DNA from: Anisus vortex
Lineage: Eukaryota; Mollusca; Gastropoda; Planorbidae
DNA length: 64,000 nt
Direction of reading: 5' to 3'
NCBI GenBank assembly: GCA_949126835.1
Contig: OX421500.1
Span: forward strand, 25,672,731 to 25,736,730
This document shows positions 36,401 to 45,539 of this stretch, piece after piece. The translations under genes were made by a program, and so were the position numbers. Each line of letters opens with the position of its first letter. Position 1 is the first letter of the stretch. The notes beneath the pieces are model-generated. The model did not search any database and was not told where the DNA came from. It saw nothing but the letters and a program-made list of their open reading frames with translations.

Positions 36401-36924
36401 AATTGGAACAACTAGGATTAGGATATATTTGGTTAGAACAAGATATAATAGACACTAAACTTTCAAAATCAATAATTAACTTACGTATAAATGATCAAAG
36501 TAAACAAGAACTTTATGAGAGTATGCAAATAAGCAATAAAGGTAAATTATATAGCGCTCTAAAATATAAATCTGACTGGGAAAATAGTCCACCCTTTTTA
36601 AATAAATTACATCTGAAAGAAGCTATCTATATACTAAAAATACGAACAAGTAACAATAATTTCCCTGTTGAACTGGGTCGCCACTCCAGAATAGATTATA
36701 ATTTAAGATTATGTCCCTTTTGCTTAAAAGATATAGGAGATGGATATCACTATTTACTCCAATGTGTGCACTTCAATGCCCAACGAAAAATGTATCTAAA
36801 AAAATATTACTATAACAGACCTAATGTAGAAAAAATGTCGGAACTGCTTAATTCTAGCTCTCTAAAAGAACTTAAAAAACTAAGCATATTTTCAAAAATA
36901 TTAGTATCTGCTTTTAAAAAATGA
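33421..36924 (+). CDS. LINE ORF2: endonuclease-reverse transcriptase
   Basis: This polyprotein nicks target DNA and copies the element RNA onto it (target-primed reverse transcription). The frame is open from the codon after the ORF1 TAG. The endonuclease starts with NVCGL (Asn at 33481-33483), then GLSETKL, MGDFNAHT, a DYVLAD segment and SDIH. The RT core follows: ENFRPITLLSCLGK, MGFREGYSTTEA, FCAFIDLKRAF, LSPLLFSMFINDL, and the catalytic YADD at 35743-35754. Then come KFKYLGI and LTYGCELWG. The C-terminus has CPFC...H...C with CX2CX8HX4C spacing (from 36712), like the Cys/His motifs of other LINEs. There is no RNase H domain that I can see. About 1168 codons, with no frameshift. The first in-frame ATG is at 33505, after the catalytic Asn, so translation probably depends on readthrough or another non-standard route. 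Confidence 0.9.
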   Translation, partial: DSGISIGEQNQKRFLRLAYVNVCGLVRRMMYPEFADKINLFDVIGLSETKLNNDKVEDIDTISIEHFTLFHKFRHHNNNSRSGGLSVAIKNDLVDKTKILRCDNNEMIWLQIGAENNPLLILIIYTPPENSPYAQSDFFNILEMEIIDKRNITNNIIIMGDFNAHTKEREDYIIDSITSPHELYVEISTQTEETLKRKDIPLKRINVDTTIPNNWGRKLIETCKNTNMLIMNGRKGLLSHKPTTTFSTVIDYVLADNDLFHKIRNLIIHDFDHLFSDIHCLISCEYEIEIGGANKPGNARRRLNNRPVVEIIKPWVQTKSKNYFEMVEKQNKNSINLKLDELLERSDLCNSPENKKQEINNIVEEINKILINSANEIFGTNRYPNDKNNLRKNKPWFTLICRQKRRLYLKARRMNSTLKTKGSLESLKTHSKNYKREMNTAINKYENKMRNKIKNLKGKNPKEYWRILKDKNRKEDYNDISIDELFHFFKSQNETTDNCCMNPIKTNLTAPNLDTTRLNGEITYNEVLSAINKTSNNKSCGHDKIYNEYIKCTKVIMIPTYVKLFNVILKDGIFPESWSLGMICPIYKNKGSKAKPENFRPITLLSCLGKLFSSILNVRMEMFLEEHNLLNENQMGFREGYSTTEASFILYALSFLIKNKGDKLFCAFIDLKRAFPSIKRKLLWAKMLDIGIDGIFLKCIQGLYRDIKSTVKLNTNLSPLFNCEAGLREGEHLSPLLFSMFINDLDSYLELKGASSLTISNDNNADLLKIFTLLYADDTTILAKTAKELQKNLNIYSNYCKENHLNINEDKTKIMIFGRKGRVGNQKFVLNNNIIEIVSKFKYLGIIFSANGSFSEHRKYCKMKGTNAMFNLLRKCHTLSLPIDSQIDLFDQTVLPILTYGCELWGMENCDILENVRLRYFKMILKLNTKTPNYVVLGETGKLYIRSFIKKRMLHFWIKIATGKESRISKIIYNILLKEHLVEKCKWSANIKLQLEQLGLGYIWLEQDIIDTKLSKSIINLRINDQSKQELYESMQISNKGKLYSALKYKSDWENSPPFLNKLHLKEAIYILKIRTSNNNFPVELGRHSRIDYNLRLCPFCLKDIGDGYHYLLQCVHFNAQRKMYLKKYYYNRPNVEKMSELLNSSSLKELKKLSIFSKILVSAFKK

Positions 36925-37387
36925 GAAAAAGGTTAGAAATGTTTAAGTATTTTAACTTGTTGGTTTGTCAATATGATATTGAGAGATAGTCGTAGAAGAA
37001 ATGCAATATACTAAGCCGCAAGAAAAATTGTGAATGATTTCTTAAATGTTTGTTCTCACTATGTTAATGCCGTGCAGGTCTAATGAAAGTGATTTACCTG
37101 TATGTCTATGTTAGTAAATTAAGTTGTAGTTTTTTTGTTTTTTTTTTCTTTGTTAGTTTTTTCCCCCCAAAAATTGTGTTATAAACTAAATTATCCCCCC
37201 TGAATTTTCTTTTAGGATACCTTTAATTAATAAATTTTTTATTACTTTCATTTTATTACTAATATTGGTTTTACTATTATTGTTCAATTTATTATTCACA
37301 AATGCTATAATTTTCTTATGTTTTTGACTATGCCTTTATTGTACCTATGTACTATGTGGCAAATAAAATATTGTTCATTGTTCATTG
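36925..37387 (+). promoter_or_regulatory. LINE 3' UTR with polyadenylation signal and TTCATTG tail
   Basis: AT-rich untranslated tail with T-runs. AATAAA sits at 37363-37368, and the 3' end consists of tandem TTCATTG rather than a poly(A) run. The RT of such elements normally recognises this end. Confidence 0.7.
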
Positions 37388-37419
37388 TGTCGAATATACT
37401 TAGCATGAGTACACTTAGC

Positions 37420-38075
37420 TAAACAGGATCCAGTTGTTATCACATTTTTTGGAACAGTGGAAAGTATATATTAGTTTTTCTCTCGTTCAACAACTCGTTG
37501 GGAAGAATAAAAAAGAGTTGTGCCAATCACAGTGAATAAGGAGTCTGAAACACGCTGAAGTGTACGATCAGAAGCTGTTAAAGCTATTTTTGAAAGAGTA
37601 GATGAACTAGTAGGGCTGTTAGAAAAATTATCAGAAGATGCAACTATGAAGTGAAGCAGAAACTTTGCTGGCAGGTATATTAAACTTTAACTTCCTAGTT
37701 GTGTTACATTTCTGGAACATCATACTTGAAAAATTGATCGTATCCAGAAAAGGTTGCGGGATCCTACTATGAATTTCAAGGATGCAGCATCCGATCTTAA
37801 ATCGCTGGAGCTTTAACTATTTTTTTTCTATAAAATTCCGTTGCTTTTGGCCTTGGTCTTGCTACGGAGTTAAATTGTCTTATAAAAAAAAAAAACAAGT
37901 ATAATAAAGCAGGTTGACTTTTAGGCGGTTGGCACGCTGAATGGTTTGGCACACAATTAGCAAACGGTTGCCGATTCTGGTCAGAGTAATCTTGCACTCC
38001 TCATCATCGAAAGAGAAACACTTGAGAATATTAATAGTGACAACGTGATTGACGAGTTGGCGACACTCTAATCAA
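37420..38075 (+). pseudogene. hAT transposase remnant (ZMYM1/DUF4371-like)
   Basis: Conceptual reading gives hAT-family words broken by stops and frameshifts: TFFGTVESIY, RSTTRWEE, an ETR(W)SVRSEAVKAIF segment whose Trp is now TGA, then LALLIIERETLENINSDNV and IDELATL near 37991-38070. The last matches the hAT C-terminal region of ZMYM1-like transposases, as I know the family. It lies inside the 31302-38403 element and is the likely source of its mobility. The LINE removed or displaced the N-terminal part. A MITE-like segment (about 37870-37985) interrupts it. Confidence 0.65.
37870..37985. mobile_element. Partial hAT-like MITE
   Basis: Contains GCGGTTGGCACGCTGAATGG, TTTGGCACACAATTAG and GTTGCCGATTCTGG. 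These words match the right halves of the MITEs at 25034 and 52918. The left terminus is not identifiable. Confidence 0.5.
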
Positions 38076-38419
38076 GGAGGATCAATTTTGTTGTAGACTT
38101 GTCTTTTTCAGTCATGAATAATTAGTAGAATATATTTTTTTTTTTATAAATTGTTTACAATCGTGTAGAGACTTATTAGTCTGTATTCTTTTTCATTAAA
38201 ATACCAGATGCTTCGAAAATGATTCCTATAAACCGTAAAATTTCACAATTTTGCTTAGGGGCTCAGTGAGCCCCCAGACTCTGTCGGTCCGAAAAGGGGA
38301 ACAGACTTTGTGTCATGTCTCTGGGCGCAGACTTTGTGTCATGTCTCTGGGCGCAGACTTTGTGTCATGTCCCCGGGCGCAAATGACCCTAGCTACGCCA
38401 CTGACGAGTCTTAAATCTT

Positions 38420-38884
38420 ATGCATGCATAAATTGTGGATGACACATCATTTCCGATCCTATTCGCTTAATTGGATTTCTAAAAAATGGCTGCCTTCTGC
38501 ATTAAATTCTGGCCTACTCACTTTTAATATTGAAGACAAAATCCTCACAATAATACTTAAAGCCTTTGTTTATTTGTAGTCCGCCTTGAGCTTGCTGTTA
38601 AAAGTGCAATGAATTTTTCAACATCCGTGAATGTTAATTAAGTCAGCAACAATGCGTAAATCTATGCTTTCAATCGTAATGGCTCCATTGTAAACAAAAC
38701 AAAATGAAACCGGAAGTTCAACGATGGACTTGAAACATGCCGAAAAGATAATTATACGATTGTTTACGGAAATATATAGGAAATGCATTTTCACCAAAAT
38801 TGCCTATTTAAAGACTCGTCAAATGTCGGAGAAAATGCGGACTTTCCGGTATTTTCGAGTCAGCTTGACTTTTCAGTGAAAAGT
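38420..38884. other. Spacer, nothing recognised
   Basis: AT-rich, no feature supported. Confidence 0.35.
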
Positions 38885-39286
38885 TTGTGCAACCCGGGTG
38901 GCTTTTGGTGGGGGCTCCACTGGTAGCTGCTGGTCAGCTGGGAATGTTACCGCTCTCTCTGGAAGTCGGCTGTTGGGCTCCGGAGGGTGGGTGCAGGTGC
39001 CCCTGAACTCCGGGGGTAACCGTGGTCTTTGTTGGGTGCCACACGTCTTTCGGAAACTTGAGGACGGCCCGGGATGGCCATTGATGGTGACGCAATCTGG
39101 ACTGTTTCGCTCGGACTGATGGTGTCGTCACCGGAAGGTAGGTGTTGCCTGTCTCTACAAGCGTTCGGCCTGTAGTGGCCACTGGCTTCTGGTTACTGCG
39201 TCTTGGTACGAGGTGGTAAGCTTGGTTCGGATGTCGCATGTTATAATAAGATACCGTGAGGTAACGGTATCGCATCCGGTCAAAGT
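38885..39286. other. GC-rich block next to U2-like sequence
   Basis: About 400 bp of markedly higher GC than the surroundings, ending in a perfect 8-bp-stem hairpin (GATACCGT/ACGGTATC, 39250-39271). Frames are open on both strands for 70-110 codons but have no recognisable domain. Because it abuts the U2-like fragment on the minus strand, it could be the downstream part of a minus-strand retroposed unit. Confidence 0.4.
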
Positions 39287-39311
39287 ACAGATACTACACT
39301 TTGATCTTAGC
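39287..39311 (-). ncRNA. U2 snRNA-like fragment
   Basis: On the minus strand this reads GCTAAGATCAAAGTGTAGTA followed by TCTGT. It corresponds to the conserved 5' region of U2 snRNA that includes the branch-point recognition sequence GTAGTA. Similarity stops on both sides: the usual upstream CTTCTCGGCC block and the downstream stem are not matched. It is therefore a fragment or U2-derived retroposon head, not a complete U2 gene. Confidence 0.6.
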
Positions 39312-39571
39312 TTCTCCACGTCTCTGAAAGCATCTATGTATAGACCTTTATTTTATAGATAATTGGTCACATTATGAGCTTATTTACTTTTGTAAATGCC
39401 AAAAAAAAAAGTATACCATGAGAACCGTAGTAATTTTTGCAGGTTTTTATTGTTAAGTGCCACACTGTGTAGCCTAAATGGATAACAATATAAACGTACA
39501 TGACTTTCGTAAGAATAGTAAGCTTATTTAACATGTATATCACGTTGAAAAACACTATTGAAAAAAAAATT

Positions 39572-39643
39572 CTCCCCAGCTTTGAATCGAACCCCAGTTT
39601 TCCGCTTGACAGGCAGGGAAACTTACCACTATACTACGGAGGG
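39572..39643 (-). tRNA. tRNA-Asp(GTC)-like gene or pseudogene
   Basis: A 72-nt minus-strand sequence aligns along its length with tRNA-Asp: TAGTATAGTGGTAAG as the A-box, anticodon loop CTGTCAA with anticodon GTC, and GGGGTTCGATT as the B-box. A T9 run directly follows the 3' end (39561-39569 on the plus strand), a Pol III terminator. Pairing is imperfect: three T-stem pairs and two acceptor pairs are broken. It is probably a pseudogene or recently decayed copy. Confidence 0.65.
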
Positions 39644-39719
39644 GATGACATTGTAGGCTTTATATAGCATAATTATTTCTTGGTAGCTTTTGTAATGATT
39701 CTGTTATCTCACAAAGGTC

Positions 39720-39845
39720 AGTGTCAGGGTATGGGGGAGGGAAGGGTACCGGGAGTTAAGGGTCCGGGGGGGGAAGGGGAATGGTCCGGGGGGAAGGGAA
39801 AAGGTCCGGGTCGGAGAGGGAAAGGGGGACCGGGAGGGGAAGGCT
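39720..39845. repeat. G-rich imperfect repeat
   Basis: Imperfect repetition of GGTCCGGGGGGAAGGG-type units with poly-G runs; capable of G-quadruplex formation in principle. Confidence 0.6.
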
Positions 39846-40109
39846 ACAATAGCTCCTAGGTCTTCTTTCTGTTTCCAAACTCAGCCTACCAATCTTGATC
39901 TGCGTGGTGATGCCGCTGGTGTTACTAGTCATTAATTATTTTATTTTTTTTGCATTGATTTGCATACCCCATATGATGAGGAAGTTTTGTCCAGTCATTC
40001 CACTAGATTAGCTAATTCTTCCTCACTCCGGGCGAGTCCATCTAGATTAACTGCAAATCAAAAGTTGGTGATCCTTCTGCCATTTATGCCTCTTCCTGAT
40101 CCTCTAGTG

Positions 40110-42036
40110 CAGCGATGGCGAACCTACGCGTGCCACAGCTGGCACACAGAGCCATTTCTGTGGGCACGCGAGCATTTTCCAAAAAATGGAATAGTTTTGG
40201 CCACACTGCCTGGAATGGAATCGTCGATTTAGAACGGCCATTTTGTCGGATTGACGATGCCAACGTCTATTTGTTAAAATACGTTTGTTTCGTTTATTTT
40301 CGCCGCTATTCTTTTAATTTTACTTTTAAATAAACCATACTCCATGTGCCTGTGATTGGATGATAGCACAGATGTAATTAATCATGCAAGGTTTGTGGTA
40401 ATTTTGCGTTATGCAGTTGGTGACATGAGAGACAAGCTGGTGAAATTGTTATGTTTGCCTGAAAGAACACAAGGGATAGATATCCACAATGCTGTTATAA
40501 AAGCTTTTTTGGCACAAGATATAAAACCAGAAAAAGTTGTTTCAGTTACTTGTGACGGGCACCTTGCATGGTGGAGGACGCATCTAGTTTCATACTGTTC
40601 TCTGTTAAAGAAACAAAACACCCAGTCGTTCAGTTTCACTGTATTATACACCAAGAAGCTCTTTGTGCCAGGGATTGCAGCAAGAAATTAGATGATATCC
40701 TCAAAGATGTCACAAAAATGGTCAATTACATCATGGCTCGCGCTCTTATTGGTCGACAGTTTCACGCACTTCTTGATGAGTTCAAGGCGCAGTATAATAC
40801 TTTACTCATCATTTACAATAATGCCACGTGGATGAACAGAGAACGAGTATTTGAGAGATTTGTAGCATGCTTGGATGAAATTAGGCTGTTTATGATTTTA
40901 AAGCGGCAGGATTATCCACAGCTCACTGATATAGTCTGGCTTAACAACTTCATGTTGTTGTTTTTTTACAGTTTTTACAGCACACATTCAATGAACTGAA
41001 TAAAAAAAACTGCAAGGTTTGTGAAAAACAGCAGTAATGATGTTTTGTGATATCAGAACATTTGAAAGAAAACTGCAGGTTTTTGAAAGAGACCTAAACA
41101 GTAGACAGCTGAAATATTTTCAAAATGTAAAAAAGCATTAACAAATTCTATAACATTTACCGACAATCAGGAAATCTACAATGAATTTTCTAGCATTGGA
41201 GCAGCTCACTGCAAAGGAGAAATTCAGTTATAGATTTGTACAGTTCCGTAAGATGGCGACACCCCTCTATTTTCTTACTCCCCCAGATAAAGCCAGCTTT
41301 GAATAACTTGATATTTCCTACTTATTGTGGTTAGATTTGGGAAATCTGGAAAAGAGGCTATTGGAACTTTAAGAAAGCTCTATCTGAAAAAAATTAATTA
41401 CATTACATTCGTGAAACAATTGAGAAGATATACTTTGAAAGGATGGCAAAGGACAGCACAGTTAGTAGCTCTGATGATGAAATCCTCAAAGTGTGGAATT
41501 CTCTGCTAAATAATTTCAAGTCGATGAAAGCACTTGGTATTGCACTTCTTACTTTGTTTGGGTCATCTTATGCTTGTGAGCAGCTGTTATCAACTTTAAA
41601 TTATAGCAAATCTGATACCAGAAAAAGACTGAAAGATGACCTGCATATGTTGTTCTAAGTTACGGAGTATGAGCCGAGACTTGACAAATTATCAGCATGC
41701 ACACAACAACAAAAATCACATTAACTATGCAAAATCATACCAAACGCATACAGTTAACTGTACTAACTGTAATTTTGTAATTGTAATATTTTTTTTTTCA
41801 TTTACTAGAGTTCATGTTTTTTTTATAAGAGACTATTTGTATCATTCAAAGAGCTGTCAATTTGTTTCTTTCTGGACAAAAGATGTTAATTAGTTCGGAC
41901 AACTGTATGAAATTTTTTTTTTCTAAAGTAAAACCTCAGAATTTTGTTTTAATTTCTGTGTTGGCACGTTAAAATAAATAAGTTGGTCTTGTATTACACT
42001 TTGGGCACGCGGCCTCAAAAAGGTTCACCATCACTG
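40110..42036 (+). mobile_element. hAT transposon with 8-bp target duplication
   Basis: Terminal repeats CAGCGATGGCGAACCT (left) and the complement of CAGTGATGGTGAACCT (right). The perfect direct repeat CTCTAGTG lies at 40102-40109 and 42037-42044. Subterminal GGCACACAGAGCC and GGGCACGCGGCC words match many hAT elements of the Charlie/SPIN-like type. The 1.93-kb element encodes a broken transposase. Confidence 0.92.
40356..41658 (+). pseudogene. hAT transposase pseudogene (ZBED5/SCAND3-like)
   Basis: Fragments of one transposase occur in shifting frames. DDSTDVINHARFVVILRYAV with LPERTQGIDIHNAVIKAF (40356-40560) is the catalytic-domain start, followed by VTCDGH. A frameshift near 40565 leads to HPVVQFHCIIHQEALCARD and IMARALIGRQFHALLDE (40568-40960). 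The C-terminal hAT dimerisation region reads LFGSSYACEQLLSTLNYSKS then RLKDDL (41550-41650). The N-terminal BED finger is missing and at least two frame changes and several stops are present, so it cannot be functional. It lies within the 40110-42036 element, whose ends it would once have mobilised. Confidence 0.88.
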
Positions 42037-42084
42037 CTCTAGTGCATCCGACATGATTCTCTCCAAGAAGATGTAAAAAAAAAG

Positions 42085-42290
42085 TGGGGCGGGGAGGGGG
42101 CGCAGAAAAGATCTCGTACCGGCCATATTTTTTTTCTCTCGAGGGGCCTGGGTAGCAAAAATCCTATACATAGGCACAGGCAGTGGGACACCTTCCAGAC
42201 CCGAGACAAAATCCTAGCCTGCACCAGGATTCGAACCCGGGACCTTCGGTGCGCCAGTCGAACGCGCTGCCATACGGCCACCTGAAATAA
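42085..42290 (-). mobile_element. tRNA-derived SINE
   Basis: On the minus strand a tRNA-like head runs from about 42285: TGGCAGCGCGTTCGACTGG as the A-box region, then CGGGTTCGAATCCTGG (B-box, 42229-42244), then GTGCAGGCTAGGATTTTG. The same head is seen at 44990-45045 and 55890-55960. The body here is short or diverged. Confidence 0.7.
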
Positions 42291-42940
42291 AAGATGCTTC
42301 TGAAATAAAAAATAAAAAGTAGCATAAAAGGGACATAAGTGAATAAATCTAAACTAAAAGAATGAGAATGTACAATGAAATTAATATGCCCTCAAGCACA
42401 CCACACAAAGGTTCTCCCCTACAACAAACAATGTATTCTATTTCAGTTAAGAACAGTATTTTATTTCCTTTAAGTGGCACTAAACACAACACAATCTAAA
42501 TTCATCCACATAATTGTAGGCATTGTCCACACGCACAGGAAACAGTAGACAGACCGCCTACTTGAATGTCCCAAATTAACCAATCTGATAGACTATGTGC
42601 ATTATTGCCCTTATCAACTGATCATGACTAACAAATTCAACATCAGCGCGGAAAAGGTATTTAAGAAAAGTAATTAAAAAAGTATATCTTTGTCTGACAT
42701 TGACTGCAAGGGAGAGAACAATTCAGCATTCTGATGCAACAAAAGAAAAAATTAAAGGAAAAAAAAACAACTTAAAAAAAATGAAATTTGTTAAAATGTC
42801 AACTTTTTTTTTATTAATTTTGAAACAGAATAGCTTCCCACTCGAAATTCAAGATCATTTAAAATTTAAATCACAGCAGGCGTCTTGTCTTTGAAAAAAA
42901 CATTAACGTGTTGAAATTTTATTTTAGGTCTTGATATGTG
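42291..42940. other. AT-rich spacer, nothing recognised
   Basis: No supported feature; a short plus-strand frame at 42700 lacks any domain. Confidence 0.35.
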
Positions 42941-42941
42941 A

Positions 42942-43750
42942 TTAAATGAATAGACAGATACAATAGACTGGCTAACTATGTGATATTTACATTGAATAGA
43001 CAGATACAATAGACTGGCTAACTATGTAATATTTACATTGAATAGACAGATACAACAGACTGGCTAACTATGTGATATTTACATTGAATAGACAGATACA
43101 ATAGACTGGCTAACTATGCGATATTTACATTGAATAGACAGATACAATAGACTGGCTAACTATGTGATATTTACATTGAATAGACAGATACAATAGACTA
43201 ACTAACTATGTGATATTTACATTGAATAGACAGATACAATAGACTGGCTAACTATGTGATATTTACATTAAATAGACAGATACAATAGACTGGCTAACTA
43301 TGTAATATTTACATTGAATAGACAGATACAACAGACTGGCTAACTATGTGATATTTACATTGAATAGACAGATACAATAGACTGGCTAACTATGTGATAT
43401 TTACATTGAATAGACAGATACAATAGACTGGCTAACTATGCGATATTTACATTGAATAGACAGATACAATAGACTGGCTAACTATGTGATATTTACATTG
43501 AATAGACAGATACAATAGACTAACTAACTATGTGATATTTACATTGAATAGACAGATACAATAGACTGGCTAACTATGTGATATTTACATTGAATAGACA
43601 GATACAACAGACTGGCTAACTATGTGATATTTACATTGAATAGACAGATAGAATAGACTGCCTAACTATGTGATATTTACATTGAATAGACCGATACATC
43701 AGACTGGCTAATTATGTGATATTTACATTGAATAGACAGATACAACAGAC
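42942..43750. repeat. 46-bp minisatellite, about 17 copies
   Basis: Units containing GAATAGACAGATACAATAGA with period 46 bp. Unit variants recur in the same order: GACTAACTAAC at 43197 and 43519, and GCGATATT at 43118 and 43440, both 322 bp (7 units) apart. GTAATATT at 43026 and 43302 are 276 bp (6 units) apart. A block of six to seven units was therefore duplicated and one unit later gained or lost. Confidence 0.95.
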
Positions 43751-44169
43751 AGCAGTTTTTGCTTAGATTAGACAATCATGTTCTATTTGCATTGTTTTAT
43801 TGTGGGTGTTGTAGGATCAATACTATAAATGTAAGAAAATGTGGTTTTATTGTATAAACTGCCGCTGGGTTATCATGATCTTTTATTTCTTGATACTGAA
43901 ACAGATTACCAGGGGATATAAAACATGACCTTTGAAATAATACAATTTATATTATTTGTCAAAATATTAGTTGCCCGTTTACTTTAAAAATGTATATAAG
44001 AAATGAGGAATTATGTTGATGCATAACATTACAATCATTACATGTTGCTATGGTGATGAAATAATAATAATTTGTTGTTGTGGCAAGTAATTTGAACCAC
44101 GTGACGGTGTGTATGCAGTGCCACCTGGAATGCTAGAAACTCGCAGAAATATCAGACTATGAATTTTAA
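43751..44169. other. AT-rich spacer, nothing recognised
   Basis: No supported feature. Confidence 0.35.
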
Positions 44170-44470
44170 AACCTTTCATTTGACTTATTCTCTCTTTCTC
44201 TCTAACTCTTTCTCTTTGCCCCCTTCTCTTACTTTCTCTGTCTCTTTTCTCTATCACTTTCACTCTCTTTCTGTTTCTCTCTCTGTCACTGTCTCTCATT
44301 GTCTCTCTCTCACATATCTGTAATCTCTGTATATCTTCCTCTCTTTGTCTCTCTTTCTCTCTATTTCCCTTCTCTCTTTCTATCTCTCTCTCTCTCTCTT
44401 TCTCTCTTAGTCTCTATTTCTCTTACTCTCTCTTACTATTTTTGTCATTGTCAAATTCTCTGTCTCTTTG
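44170..44470. repeat. CT-rich simple repeat
   Basis: Polypyrimidine tract of TCTCTCTTT words, giving spurious Ser/Leu-rich and Arg/Glu-rich frames. Confidence 0.9.
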
Positions 44471-44489
44471 AAATACTGTCTTATAGTTA

Positions 44490-44760
44490 GTTGTCTTCAC
44501 ATCTTCCAGTATATATTTCAGTCTTATTGGTTTTTCCTGGTTTCTTTAGTGAATACATTCCATGCCACTCTGGAAGAAAGAGTACTTACAATATGTATTT
44601 TCTTTTTCCATGTGGGATAAGGAAACTATTTTTGTCCTTATGTCTATCTAAGCATTGTAATAGATTGTTATTGTGGTGCATTTTTAAATTAGAATTGAAT
44701 GCCGCAAAATGTTTTCCACATTCCGTCTCCAGGCTGATTATTTAATGCAGTACTAGCTTG
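44490..44760 (+). repeat. Interspersed repeat related to 52370-52540
   Basis: 44640-44710 is homologous, on opposite strands, to 52370-52450 (shared words GATTGTTATTGTGG / GGTTGTTATTGGG and TTTTTAAATTAGAA / TTTCTAAATTAGAT). Both copies belong to one interspersed family, perhaps the 3' part of a retroelement. Which strand is sense is not clear. Confidence 0.5.
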
Positions 44761-44804
44761 TGTGTATGTGGCCAGTCTGCGTGATATATCTTACATGTAT
44801 GTGT

Positions 44805-45050
44805 AAGTAAAGTACCCTTCGGACCAAACTGATCATAGCAGCGTTCACCAGTTTCTGTGGCCACGGCATACGAGGGGATGTGTCGACAGAGCAATGCTCA
44901 GCCGCCTTTACCCAACTAAGGTCAGGTACCCAGAGCTGGGTAGACTCAGCGACACCCTTAAGTCCTGGGAAAAAAAATCATAGCCTGCAACAGGATTCGA
45001 ATTCAGGACCTTCGGATAGCCAGTCGAACGCGCAGCCGCTTGACTATCAA
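44805..45050 (-). mobile_element. tRNA-derived SINE, best copy
   Basis: On the minus strand: a tRNA-like head (GCGCGTTCGACTGGCTATCC, B-box GAATTCGAATCCTGTT at about 44992-45007), a T-rich linker, then the body with CTGAGTCTACCCAGCTCTG and ATGCCGTGGCCACAGAAAC. The body is shared with 23297-23490 and, worn, with 17460. Confidence 0.75.
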
Positions 45051-45054
45051 CAGA

Positions 45055-45145
45055 CACAACAACACCCTACTGTCCCGAGAGAAAAAAAGCTAGATTCGAA
45101 TCCGTGACCTTCGAAACGGCAATTCGACCTTCGCTTATGCCAGAC
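45055..45145 (-). mobile_element. Second SINE tRNA-like head
   Basis: GATTCGAATCCGTGACCTTC on the plus strand, preceded by an A-run and followed by a CAGACCACC segment, repeats the head-plus-linker arrangement of the preceding SINE. It lacks the body. Confidence 0.5.
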
Positions 45146-45170
45146 CACCGTGTTACAATGTAGCTTTATA

Positions 45171-45470
45171 AAAAATTATTCATACACACCACGTACACAC
45201 CTATATATATATTATTCATACACACCACGTACACACCTATATATAAATTATTCATACACACCACGTACACACCTATATATAAATTATTCATACACACCAC
45301 GTACACACCTATATATATATTATTCATACACACCACGTACACACCTATATATAAATCATTCATACACACCACGTACACACCTATATATATATTATTCATA
45401 CACACCACGTATACACCTATATATATATTATTCATACACACCACGTACACACCTATATATATATTATTAT
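45171..45470. repeat. 36-bp minisatellite, 8 copies
   Basis: Units ATTCATACACACCACGTACA plus CACCTATATATA, period 36 bp. Open frames on both strands result from the multiple-of-three length. Confidence 0.95.
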
Positions 45471-45539
45471 ACCAGACACCATCAGTGACAACAGTTAGTT
45501 CTCGCATGACTTAAAACGACGAAGGCTCTCACTCAGTTG

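Larger units (their letters stand above)
31640..37387 (+). mobile_element. Near-complete two-ORF LINE retrotransposon
   Basis: ORF1 (RRM-like, Q/H-rich tail) and ORF2 (AP-type endonuclease plus reverse transcriptase plus C-terminal Cys/His motif) are followed by a ~460-bp 3' UTR. The UTR contains AATAAA (37363-37368) and two tandem TTCATTG units at its end (37374-37387), a common 3'-tail form for non-LTR elements. The 5' boundary is uncertain because hAT sequence on that side is worn. ORF2 has no internal stop over more than 3.4 kb, which suggests a recent insertion. FINDL-type RT motifs place it with the jockey/I/CR1-like lines rather than L1, but I do not fix a clade. Confidence 0.9.
31302..38403 (+). 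mobile_element. hAT transposon hosting a LINE insertion
   Basis: The left end CGGTGGCGTAGCTAGGG is matched at the right by the complement of CAGTGGCGTAGCTAGGG. The perfect 8-bp direct repeat ACGAGTCT lies at 31294-31301 and 38404-38411. These are the terminal repeats and target duplication expected for hAT. Remnants of a hAT transposase flank the LINE on its right (37420-38075). Removing the LINE would leave an element of roughly 1.3 kb. The right subterminal region has a short tandem repeat built on GCAGACTTTGTGTCATGTC (38310-38370). Confidence 0.85.
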
